The notes under the pieces were generated by a model, which saw only the letters and a program-made list of their open reading frames with translations, did not search any database and was not told the origin of the DNA. A stretch of 18,768 nt of DNA from CAYSPU01 sp964432995 (lineage in GTDB: Bacteria > Verrucomicrobiota > Verrucomicrobiia > Limisphaerales > JAHDYP01): the NCBI GenBank assembly GCA_964432995.1, contig CAYSPU010000104.1, forward strand, positions 1 to 18,768. The letters are read 5' to 3'. Below are positions 1 through 7,581 of this stretch, one piece after another. Numbering within the stretch: position 1 is the first letter of the stretch; every line of letters begins with the position of its first letter. A program made the translations under genes and the position numbers.

Positions 1-3000
1 GATCAGCGGTTGTATCCAGCCGAACACACCTAACCCCTTCCGGAGTGGGCAGGTTGCCGATGGCCTGCGGCGATGGGCCACAGAGAATCATCGTTTGGGC
101 CTGCACTTGGGCTGCGCCGCCCATGACGCTCGTGGGGGTGGGAAGGTAGCCTCCACCGGCAGGGGGTGAAAAGCTCTCCCAACCCTCTTGGTACCGGGCT
201 CGGAACGGGGCAACGGAAGTTAGCGTCGCAGACTCCCCTGCGTAGCCGCTGTCCGAGCTGCTAAAACCGCCGGTCTCTCCGGCAGCGGATGCCTTCACCC
301 AGTAATAGTAGATTCTTGCAGGCTCTGCCCTAGCGTCAACGTAGCTCGTAATAGTCACCCCACTGGCAAGTCGCTCTGCCGACTCGGAGCTGTCGCTGGC
401 GCTACGCCAGACCTCATAGCTCGTCGCTCCAGTTACCGCGCTCCAGGTCACTTCAATCCGCCTTATGTACGTACCCTTGCTGGCCGTGACGCTTTGTGGC
501 GGATCCATGGCCGGCACGCTCCGCAATGTGCGCGCGATAATCGTACCTGAATTGCCGCTGGTTCCTCCAGCATTGTAGGCCCTCACCCGATAATAGTACA
601 CGGTATCCAACTCCAAGCCGCTCACCTCATGCTGGCTCACGTCGCCTACATTCAGGTTCTCATACCCGGGAACAAAGCTGCTGAAAGCATCGCTGCTTGA
701 CACATCAAGGAAGTAGCATCTAGCCCCGCTGGCGGCGCTCCAGTTAGCCATGAAACCGGCCTTGGTGATCGACGTCGCGGGCCCTGCTGTCGGTGCTGCT
801 GGCGGATCGGGCAGCGTCGCAGTACCTACCGTGCCTGAGTTGTCGCTAGGGCCTGACTGGTTGTATGCCCGAACTCTGAAGTAATAGGCCGAGTTCGGGT
901 TCAGGTGAGTTACGGTCTCGCTTAACGCATTCCCTATGTCGTGATCCTGGTACCCCGAGACAAAGCCGCTGAAGTCGGCCGTAGTGGATACGTCGAGCCG
1001 GTATCCAGTGGCTCCCATCGCAGGACTCCAGTTGGCAATGAAGCTCGAGCTCGTCTGACTTGATGCGAAACACGTGGGTGGTGGCTGTGGGGGGCCGGCT
1101 TGCGTTGTGAATGTCCAACCATCGGTGATCGAGATGCCGGGCCACGGGCTGTCACTCGCTCCAGCTAATGTGCTGCAAAAGCAACCTGCGTCCACCAAAA
1201 CGCAATAGGTCGTGGCCTCCGCCAGGGCGCTAGCAAGGTGAATAGAGGCGCGATTGCCGTCAATCACTATTCGGCTATCGCCGATAGGAATAGACTCGAC
1301 GATCGCACCGTCGCCCCAGTGCACGACCCTAACACCACCGCTCGACCCCTTGCGAACTGGCACGGCCGCGCCCGAGGGCGGGTTTGCAAACTCGATTTCC
1401 AGAGTGGAGACCGGCTCTACGTCACGTGCGCCGGGTTCCGGACGAAATGCGGTCGCTGTCACAAACAGCCGTGGAGACATAAAATTGTACGAGTAGTACT
1501 GGAATCCTGCAACAAACAGGCTGAACCGCGCTTCGTCACCGTCGGTTCCATAATAACCTTTGAATAGTGCCTCGGCGTCGTCAGGACCTCTGGCAGCCAA
1601 CCAGTCCCCCATCCACGCGCGATCTGCCCACTCATACGAAGACTCTGAGGAGAACATCGGCCAGATCTCGGTTCGACTGTCCGTTCGCTGCGCAAATTGC
1701 GGCGCATAGTCTAGAAACTTATCATACGCTGCTTCGGGAGTAACGGCATAGCACGGAATAAGTAGGCGATCCGCCAACTCGGCGAAGGCCTGCGCCTGGT
1801 CTGGGGTCATTGCATTCAGCGCGCCAGTTGAAAGGTACACCTCCGCCTCAAGACCAAACTCGGCGCCCAAGACCTTCATGTGGTTGAGCACAGCCAGGTA
1901 GGTCGCGATCGGGTTGTTGGCATCTTCGGCTTCTAAGTTCAAGACATCGCATTTGCCCTCGGTGGCCGGATGTGTGTTGTACCGTATAAAGTGGTCAAAC
2001 AGCGCCGTGTCGGCCCCCGCAATAAAACCGACTTTCTGGACGCCGTAGCACCGTTTCGCTAACATAATGAAATCACTCAAGACCGTGTTGTCTGGAGCGT
2101 CAAGATAGTGGCTTTCCTGAACGCGTAGTGCGAGATACGTGATATGGAGCTGTTTTGCGTACTCAAGAACGGACAGTTGGGCCGCACGGCTCCTGAGAAC
2201 ACAAACAGGGTTTTCTTTCGATTCAACCATGCAATCTAAGTCCATCCCGCGAAGTGACTGTTCGACTCTAATCACCCATGTGACGTCGGCGCTGTATGCT
2301 CCACGGCTGTCGAAGGCTTGGCACGCAATCGTGTGGGATCCAATTGAGGTAAATGCATGGGCGCGCAGGAAGCGTGCCGCATCGCCTGTCCCTCCAACGT
2401 CGAGCACATGTTGAGTCAAGAGGTTACCGCCGTCCTTGTACCAGGTAACTCCACTGAGATTGCCATCCGCGTCCACTGCGTGAGCGATGAACACGATGAC
2501 GGTGTCATTAGGGATTGTGATCGTGGCATACGTTGGTGACACGCTAGTTACTATGGGTGCATCGTTGGCCGTCAAGGTGCGCCCAGACTCCGCAGGACCT
2601 CGGGTTGTAGACACACGATCACCATTCCGTGCGGCAACACTGAAGTAGTACCTGGTATTTGGTGAGAGCCCAGTGACTGCGACCGCTCCCCAGTCACTAT
2701 CGGTGCGCCAGACCGGCGTCGAACCATTGTCCGCTCCGTCAGAGCGGACCCAGTACCCTGAGGTGTCGTTATGAATGGCAAACTCGGTTCTGGCTGGGTT
2801 GCCATTAGGTTGGACGTCTACGTCAAGAGAATGCTCTGTCGGGCGCGAGACGATGGGGGAGGCGGGAGTATTCGCGAGCGTGTATGCGTAAAGGGTCGTC
2901 GAATACGCTGTTTTGTTTTCCCAAGAGTCCGAGGCGAGCACTTGATATCCGTATCGCGTGTTTACGTTGAGCCCGTCATCGACGTACTCCCGGCTTGGCG

Positions 3001-3769
3001 TAAAGCCGAAGTCGCCTCCACCACCGCCGTTAAGCGCACAAAGAAAATAGTATTCCACACCACGAGGATCACTCGCCAGGTCTGCTACCATACGCACGGA
3101 GGTCGTTGAGTACCCGTAGGGGGCGGTGCTGAACTGCATCGGGTTGGGAACAGGGGCAGTCGCATCCGAAACATAAAGCCCAACTTCGTCGAGCCACACA
3201 CCGCTGGGCGCGCTGGGAACGAAGGAGGCGTCGCTTTCAAACAGGAACTGAATTATCAGCCCTGACTGGCCAAGGTAGGAGTTAAGACTGATCTGTCTAG
3301 ACTGCCAGCCTAATGCACTGTCATTGCCGCTGTCTGAAAACAACTCCCCCCAAACACCGGCTTGATTGCGTATGAGGAGCCTCAAGCGATCGTAGCCCTG
3401 CTCAGTGTTAAGCCAATAATAGAAGACTAGTGTCGCAACGTCCCATCCGACGAGGGAGACACCTGTTCGCTGCAAATAGTTGGTCAGGCTATTTGCGTAG
3501 AGCGTCTTAGTGTAGCTGCCATCCTCGGCACAGAAAACGCTCCGAACACCGTTGTACTGCTTAGCCTGATTGGGCGCCCAACCGAAGGCGGTATTACCTC
3601 CATTGTGGCCCACGGCCCAGGAAGCTGGGAATGATCCTTCAAAACCGTCATAGAATATGGTGTCACCCATGACCTGCGTCTGCGTCAGGACGAGCACGGC
3701 AGACAGCGCAGCCGCGCGTGCCCACACTCTGAGGATGGAGCTCCGTTGCAGGTATTGAAGGGTTTTCAT
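1..3769 (-). CDS. Large secreted FN3-domain protein with a barrel-like central domain (partial, C-terminus off window)
   Basis: Reading the minus strand from the ATG at 3769-3767, I checked every triplet down to position 2 and found no stop, so at least 1256 codons are open and the gene continues beyond the left edge. Residues 1-35 form a Sec signal peptide (basic start, then AALSAVLVLTQT). Residues 36-195 look like a MAM/concanavalin-type jelly roll (DGFEG, ending VWLDEVGLY). Two FN3-like domains follow (about 200-405), then an Ig/PKD-like stretch (405-505). Residues 505-767 form an unrecognised, possibly TIM-barrel-like domain with an acidic LNLEAED motif at 610-616. A Big_5/SbsA-like Ig domain (768-890) comes next, then three FN3 domains (about 892-985, 985-1085, 1088-1180). 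The role is probably extracellular binding or hydrolysis; no activity can be assigned. Sampled lines run near 50-55% GC against about 68% in the CRTAC1 gene, which hints at transfer. There is no clear Shine-Dalgarno sequence. Confidence 0.88.
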   Translation of the reverse strand, partial: MKTLQYLQRSSILRVWARAAALSAVLVLTQTQVMGDTIFYDGFEGSFPASWAVGHNGGNTAFGWAPNQAKQYNGVRSVFCAEDGSYTKTLYANSLTNYLQRTGVSLVGWDVATLVFYYWLNTEQGYDRLRLLIRNQAGVWGELFSDSGNDSALGWQSRQISLNSYLGQSGLIIQFLFESDASFVPSAPSGVWLDEVGLYVSDATAPVPNPMQFSTAPYGYSTTSVRMVADLASDPRGVEYYFLCALNGGGGGDFGFTPSREYVDDGLNVNTRYGYQVLASDSWENKTAYSTTLYAYTLANTPASPIVSRPTEHSLDVDVQPNGNPARTEFAIHNDTSGYWVRSDGADNGSTPVWRTDSDWGAVAVTGLSPNTRYYFSVAARNGDRVSTTRGPAESGRTLTANDAPIVTSVSPTYATITIPNDTVIVFIAHAVDADGNLSGVTWYKDGGNLLTQHVLDVGGTGDAARFLRAHAFTSIGSHTIACQAFDSRGAYSADVTWVIRVEQSLRGMDLDCMVESKENPVCVLRSRAAQLSVLEYAKQLHITYLALRVQESHYLDAPDNTVLSDFIMLAKRCYGVQKVGFIAGADTALFDHFIRYNTHPATEGKCDVLNLEAEDANNPIATYLAVLNHMKVLGAEFGLEAEVYLSTGALNAMTPDQAQAFAELADRLLIPCYAVTPEAAYDKFLDYAPQFAQRTDSRTEIWPMFSSESSYEWADRAWMGDWLAARGPDDAEALFKGYYGTDGDEARFSLFVAGFQYYSYNFMSPRLFVTATAFRPEPGARDVEPVSTLEIEFANPPSGAAVPVRKGSSGGVRVVHWGDGAIVESIPIGDSRIVIDGNRASIHLASALAEATTYCVLVDAGCFCSTLAGASDSPWPGISITDGWTFTTQAGPPQPPPTCFASSQTSSSFIANWSPAMGATGYRLDVSTTADFSGFVSGYQDHDIGNALSETVTHLNPNSAYYFRVRAYNQSGPSDNSGTVGTATLPDPPAAPTAGPATSITKAGFMANWSAASGARCYFLDVSSSDAFSSFVPGYENLNVGDVSQHEVSGLELDTVYYYRVRAYNAGGTSGNSGTIIARTLRSVPAMDPPQSVTASKGTYIRRIEVTWSAVTGATSYEVWRSASDSSESAERLASGVTITSYVDARAEPARIYYYWVKASAAGETGGFSSSDSGYAGESATLTSVAPFRARYQEGWESFSPPAGGGYLPTPTSVMGGAAQVQAQTMILCGPSPQAIGNLPTPEGVRCVRLDTTAD

Positions 3770-4222
3770 GGCTGGGGTAAGGGGCAACAAGGGGATTAGT
3801 GTTCGCCCGTTCAGGTAAGGAGAGTAAGAGCGTGTGGGTTGCTTTGGAGCGAGCACTCCGTCTCGCGGTATGGCTTGGACTCAGACGTGGGCTCGGTTGC
3901 ATGGGGAACCGGAAAGGCACAACGAGCGTCACGATCACACCCCCAGTAATCGGTTGCGCGATGGTCAACCATCGACATAGCCAGAGTACGTCGCACGAAC
4001 TTCTTCACGGCCTCTAGACAGCCTCTACACAGCGCTGTCAATTGTCTCGCCCGGATGTGATACGAGCTATATCAGGTTCCTGCGGGCTGAGCAAGGGCGT
4101 AGATGCACTGGCTGCATGTCAGACACTGGGTGAGGGGGCGAGTTTGGTTTTTGCCGGCAGAAGAGGCCGAACGACGCGGACCGCTTCCATTGTGCGCGGC
4201 GTGGTCGGCGGGCTCAACGGAA

Positions 4223-4240
4223 CCTCCTGGCGGCAGGAGG
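4223..4240. repeat. Perfect 7-bp hairpin
   Basis: CCTCCTG at 4223-4229 pairs exactly with CAGGAGG at 4234-4240 around the loop GCGG. There is no T-tract on either side. It could be a weak terminator or a repeat fragment. Confidence 0.5.
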
Positions 4241-4336
4241 CGGGTGAGGAACTGACCCCAGGTCGGACGGCGCGTGCGCGGTTCCCGGTTCGAGCGGTGA
4301 GAGCACGCTGCGCTGGCCCCAGTTGCTCAGCTCCTT

Positions 4337-4353
4337 GCGTCCCGATGGGACGC
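4337..4353. repeat. REP-like palindrome, copy 1
   Basis: GCGTCCC (4337-4343) and GGGACGC (4347-4353) form a perfect 7-bp stem with loop GAT. The same CGTCCC/GGGACG core recurs about 35 bp downstream, which suggests a paired REP-type element and not a chance hairpin. Confidence 0.55.
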
Positions 4354-4386
4354 GGCGGGGTGGGGTGTGCCAATCTAGATACGTTA

Positions 4387-4402
4387 CGTCCCTGCCGGGA
4401 CG
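4387..4402. repeat. REP-like palindrome, copy 2
   Basis: CGTCCC (4387-4392) and GGGACG (4397-4402) pair perfectly around TGCC. The stem shares its six-base core with the palindrome at 4337-4353. Confidence 0.55.
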
Positions 4403-4617
4403 AGCGCCTGGCGATGATCGCCAACCAACGGGATCAGACATTTCAGATTGCTTGGGAATCTCGTGCGGGTCGTGCGGGGTCGGACCATTGCAGGCTCCTC
4501 CAAGTCCGTATCCGTCTCGGCATCGGCCAATCTGGGGCGCCAGGCTCCAAGTCCGGTCATGGGGCCGGTGTCACGGGTCGGTTCAGCCGACTGTCTTCGG
4601 GAGGTCTTTTCCGCCGC

Positions 4618-5808
4618 TCAAGGGATGTACAGCCGCGCACAATCCGCACGCGTGGCAATGACACGGTCGCAGGCAACGCCCCACATCTCCCAGGCGCCGT
4701 CGATGTAGTCGTCGTTGGCCGGCCGCCCGCAAGCCTGCGCAAATAAGTACCACTTTCCATTGATCAGGTAGAGCGCTGGCGTCGCCACATGGTAGAGGGT
4801 CCTGTCGTCGTAGAGCCCAGACCACTTCGTTTGCAGCATGGTGTCGAGATCCAGCTGCATCCATCCCTTCACGGGGTCCGTGCTGACGGCGAGGCCCGGT
4901 CGCCAGCGCGCACCGTGGTCCACACCCACCTCGATGCACAGGACGTACGTCGCGCCGACCTTGAAAACCTGGTGCCACTCGTAGTAGGCCCCGGGTGTCG
5001 AGCGAAAGATTTGTCCCATCCCGCGCGGATCCTCAGCGTTGAAGCGCCGGGTCCATTTCTTGCCGTCCTGTGAAGTCGCCAGGCGGATGCCGGGTAGCGT
5101 GCCATCCTTCCCGCGGTAGGAGTAGTACAGGTACCAATCCCAGCGCCGTGCCGTGCGGTTCCACTCCCGCAGCACCGCGGCCTGCGAGGCCATCTCCTCG
5201 TGGAACGGCGCAGCCGGCTCCGGCGCCAGCACCGGGGCCGTGCCGTAGCGGGCAATCGTGGACGCGGTCACCCCGGTGTAGCCGTCGGCACCCGTCGGGC
5301 AGATCGCCAGGCCGATGCGGTCCTGAACCGGGCCGGTGGAACCGGAGTAGTAGATGTAGTAGGCGTCTTCTTCCGGTAGGTAGAGGACCGTGTCGAGACG
5401 GATGGTGGTGGAGTCCCAGCCGAGTTCGGCAGGTCGCAAAATCGGGTTGGCTTCGTCTTGGTGCCAGCGGAAGGGAGAGTGCGTATCCGCCCAGGCTTTC
5501 CCAATGGCCGCCACGACCCGATTGGTGGCGGACACGGCCCCATAGAACATGATCAGGCGCCCCGGCACCTTGGGGTTGGGCAGGATGCAGGGCTCTTCGA
5601 TTTGCTGCGACATCCACTCGTGGCTGGCCCGCGCCAGCACGATTTCGCCGCGGATGGGCGGCGGCGGCGTGCCGGGCTCTCCGGCCCAGAGCTGTGTCCC
5701 TGTCAGCGTCACGGTTGCCGCAACAGCGATCCGCGCGGCGGCGGCGATCCCCGAAGCGTTTCGCCAAGCTGAAAACGGATCAGCACGCAAGTCCCTGACT
5801 GGATTCAT
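4618..5808 (-). CDS. Secreted five-bladed beta-propeller protein, GH43/GH32/GH130-like
   Basis: A 396-aa protein starting at the ATG at 5808. The frame stays open upstream to a GTG at 5967, but those 53 residues are arginine-rich and lack domain character, whereas the ATG gives a signal peptide (hydrophobic IAAAARIAVAATVTL, cleavage near LWAG at about residue 43). The body has repeated blade-like strands typical of glycosidase propellers: EPCILPNP with GRLIMFYG (72-90), DTVLYLPEEDAYYIYYSGS (139-157), WDWYLYYSY, GIRLATSQDGKKW and PALYLINGKWYLFAQ. Such propellers act on arabinan, xylan, fructan or mannoside linkages. The catalytic acids cannot be assigned by eye, so the GH family is uncertain and a non-catalytic propeller is possible. 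It stands alone on the minus strand between the recombinase gene and a long spacer. A carbohydrate-directed role fits the arabinofuranosidase further right. Confidence 0.8.
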   Translation of the reverse strand: MNPVRDLRADPFSAWRNASGIAAAARIAVAATVTLTGTQLWAGEPGTPPPPIRGEIVLARASHEWMSQQIEEPCILPNPKVPGRLIMFYGAVSATNRVVAAIGKAWADTHSPFRWHQDEANPILRPAELGWDSTTIRLDTVLYLPEEDAYYIYYSGSTGPVQDRIGLAICPTGADGYTGVTASTIARYGTAPVLAPEPAAPFHEEMASQAAVLREWNRTARRWDWYLYYSYRGKDGTLPGIRLATSQDGKKWTRRFNAEDPRGMGQIFRSTPGAYYEWHQVFKVGATYVLCIEVGVDHGARWRPGLAVSTDPVKGWMQLDLDTMLQTKWSGLYDDRTLYHVATPALYLINGKWYLFAQACGRPANDDYIDGAWEMWGVACDRVIATRADCARLYIP

Positions 5809-6168
5809 GGAGGCCAACCTTGCCGCATCGCGGCGGCTAAAGAAAGGAACACTTCCGCGGCGGGCCCAGTGCCTGCGGCAACGAGGTTTCGGTCTACGTA
5901 TTCCTCCGCCTCCTCGCCCTTGGTAGAACAGCCTTGCGCGAGAGCTTGGCCAATCCCTGCTCCACACCTGCGGTTGTGTTTGTCACCCCCATTTGTCACC
6001 CCCGAGCTTTGAAAATGGGGCCCTGTCGTTCCCGAAGAGTCCACAGTGAAATCGGCCTTCGCCGTTCGAAGCCAGAGGTTTGTCCCCGAGAGTCCAGATG
6101 GCGGCCATGTGAGCCCTTGAGGCTGAAACTACTTGCGAAGAGAGGCGCTCACCCCGTCGGCAGGGAGA
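5809..6168. other. 360-bp spacer upstream of the propeller gene
   Basis: This is the promoter side of the propeller gene and the 3' side of the recombinase gene, both on the minus strand. The visible structure is a 12-bp tandem repeat at 5979-6003. No small gene, RNA or T-tracted terminator was recognised. An attachment site for the recombinase could lie here, but nothing in one window can show it. Confidence 0.5.
5979..6003 (-). repeat. Tandem 12-bp repeat upstream of the propeller gene
   Basis: TTTGTCACCCCC occurs twice (5979-5990 and 5992-6003) with one base between, giving a 13-bp period. Read on the minus strand it is a double GGGGGTGACAAA about 170 bp before the propeller start. It could be a regulator binding site; this is inference from the direct repeat alone. 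Confidence 0.45.
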
Positions 6169-7245
6169 TCAGAACCTCACCGCCGGCAGCTTGTCCACTT
6201 GCCCCGCATACGTGCTGGCAGTGATGCCGATACTTGCGTGCCCCAGGAGCTTCGAGCCGATGAAGATCCCGTGATCTGCCACCGCCAAAGACCCGAAACA
6301 TTTTCGCAGGTAATGCACGGGCTTGGAATCCTTGACCCCGTGCTCCCGCAACCAGGTGCACAGTCTGTCGTGGACCTCCGTCGGGGAGGATGCAATCAGG
6401 GTCCCTTGCCCTCGGGCTCGCTCCAGAACCCCCTGCACCCGCTTCCCGATGGGGATCAATCGAGCTCGTCGACCTTTGGCTTTCTCGGCGGATATGCGCA
6501 CGCGGCCTGGCTGCACCTCTTCCCAAGGCAGGGAGATGATCTCTCCCCAACGCAAGCCAGCACCCAACGCCAAGACAAATGCCAACCGAGGTTCACCCCG
6601 TAGTTCGTCGATGCCCTGCCGCATGAGCTCCTGGATCCATTCCCGAGGCGGTGCCGTGAAGGGTTCCCGATCCACCTTCGGTCTCACCAACTGGGCAAAG
6701 GGATTGGGCACATCCGTCATTCCCAAGGACTGAAGCGAAGGTCGGGAGAACACGACCGCCGCGTTCTTGATCGCCGCCCGGAGTGTGATGGGCTTGAGCC
6801 GGCTGTCCCGGATCCAGGACTGCAAGGCTTCTGGAGTGAGCTCACTCAAACGTCGGGCTCCGAGCTCGCGGGTGATCCGGCGAAGGTCTTTTCGAGCGCT
6901 GGCGATGGAGCGGGGGCGTAAGCCGCGGGCGACGGCGCAGCGGCAGAATTGTTCGAGTAATTGCTCGATGGTCAGGCTGCCCTGGCTGCTGGGCAGGGCC
7001 GCGGCCCGGCTCCAGCCCTGTTGTCGAACCGAGGCGACAAAGAGCTTGGCGCGCTGCGTGGCGAGGCGATAGTCCGCAGTGCCCAGGGTGCGGCAGGTGC
7101 GTTTGCCCTGGTGCTGGAAGCGGACGCACCAGTTGGGGCTCTCGATGCGGCGGCCGTCGGGTTTGACGCTGACGGGTCGGAAGAGGTCGAAGCGTTTTCG
7201 GCGAGTAGTAGGCTTGCCATTGTCTATGCCATTTTCGGTTTCCAC
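6169..7245 (-). CDS. Tyrosine recombinase / site-specific integrase
   Basis: A 358-aa protein that cuts and rejoins DNA through a tyrosine nucleophile. The catalytic set is complete: Arg232 in GAGLRWGEI, a lysine at 255 or 257 in EKAKGRR, His311 and Arg314 in HYLRK, His336 in LLGHASIG, and Tyr346 in ITASTYAG. Residues 88-190 form the SAM-like core-binding domain (LTIEQLLEQF). The basic N-terminus (about 20-60) with NWCVRFQHQGKR resembles an arm-binding region. Translation appears to start at GTG (7245-7243); no nearby ATG fits. That codon sits inside an imperfect palindrome at 7239-7255. No excisionase, transposase or phage gene is adjacent, so it is an orphan: either the remnant of an integrated element or a dispersed chromosomal recombinase. 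It is transcribed divergently from the TPR gene. Confidence 0.93.
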   Translation of the reverse strand: METENGIDNGKPTTRRKRFDLFRPVSVKPDGRRIESPNWCVRFQHQGKRTCRTLGTADYRLATQRAKLFVASVRQQGWSRAAALPSSQGSLTIEQLLEQFCRCAVARGLRPRSIASARKDLRRITRELGARRLSELTPEALQSWIRDSRLKPITLRAAIKNAAVVFSRPSLQSLGMTDVPNPFAQLVRPKVDREPFTAPPREWIQELMRQGIDELRGEPRLAFVLALGAGLRWGEIISLPWEEVQPGRVRISAEKAKGRRARLIPIGKRVQGVLERARGQGTLIASSPTEVHDRLCTWLREHGVKDSKPVHYLRKCFGSLAVADHGIFIGSKLLGHASIGITASTYAGQVDKLPAVRF

Positions 7246-7255
7246 AGTGTGGGAA
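7239..7255. promoter_or_regulatory. Imperfect palindrome over the recombinase start codon
   Basis: Arms TTTCCACA (7239-7246) and TGTGGGAA (7248-7255) match with one mismatch about a central G. The GTG start of the recombinase lies within it. It may be an autoregulatory operator or a recombinase site, but both are guesses. Confidence 0.35.
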
Positions 7256-7581
7256 GTTATGCCAGGATATGGTAGGCGTCAAGCTGCATAACGCGCAGGA
7301 TGTGAGCATATTGTGCAAGGCCATGCCAGGCTGTTCCAAGGCATGCAACTCCATGAAATAGCAGACTTGTAGCCGGCCCAAAGACCGTGATCAATGCCTG
7401 GGCCTCTTGGTATGCGGAGCGAGGCTGAATCGTGGGCGGCCAGCACCGTCTGGCCGCGCCTGGTGCAAGGGCGTGCTGCGGGTCAGAAGACCCGCGGTCC
7501 GGAAGAGCTGATGTGGTGGCGGCAGTGACGCACCGAGCCGCTTCCATTTGTAGCCCTCTGCAGGCCTTGAACAACCTCAGA
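7246..7581. other. 336-bp divergent spacer between recombinase and TPR genes
   Basis: It must carry promoters for both directions, but no clear -10/-35 pair stands out. It contains CATGCC/GGCATG arms near 7323-7346 and the GCGGGTC-family repeat at 7471-7500. The TPR reading frame stays open leftward to 7432, but that stretch includes the repeat and is unlikely to be translated. Confidence 0.5.
7471..7500 (+). repeat. GCGGGTC-type hairpin repeat, copy 1
   Basis: GCGGGTC (7478-7484) pairs perfectly with GACCCGC (7489-7495) around AGAA. The flanks match copies at 17302-17334 and 17551-17577 (GCGT..TGCTGCGGGTCA). It lies about 80 bp upstream of the TPR start. Confidence 0.75.

Larger units (their letters stand above)
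3770..4617. other. 848-bp spacer without a convincing gene
   Basis: This spacer lies between the start of the FN3 protein and the end of the propeller gene, both on the minus strand, so its right part is the 3' region of the propeller gene and its left part the promoter side of the FN3 gene. It holds a perfect hairpin at 4223-4240, two REP-like palindromes at 4337-4353 and 4387-4402, and a small 11-nt near-direct repeat around 4010-4031. Short open frames cross it on both strands but none has a recognisable domain or start signal. No tRNA or conserved RNA was recognised. Confidence 0.6.

Noticed and set aside
1..3769. Pseudogene or frameshifted gene, because only short complete frames appear here
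   Set aside because: Triplet-by-triplet reading found a single uninterrupted frame from 3769 to the edge. The short frames are shadows, and the gene is simply cut by the window.
4042..4746. 234-codon plus-strand frame starting at TTG
   Set aside because: It overlaps the propeller gene in antisense, crosses the REP-like palindromes and has no recognisable domain. It is better explained as GC-rich spacer plus shadow frame.
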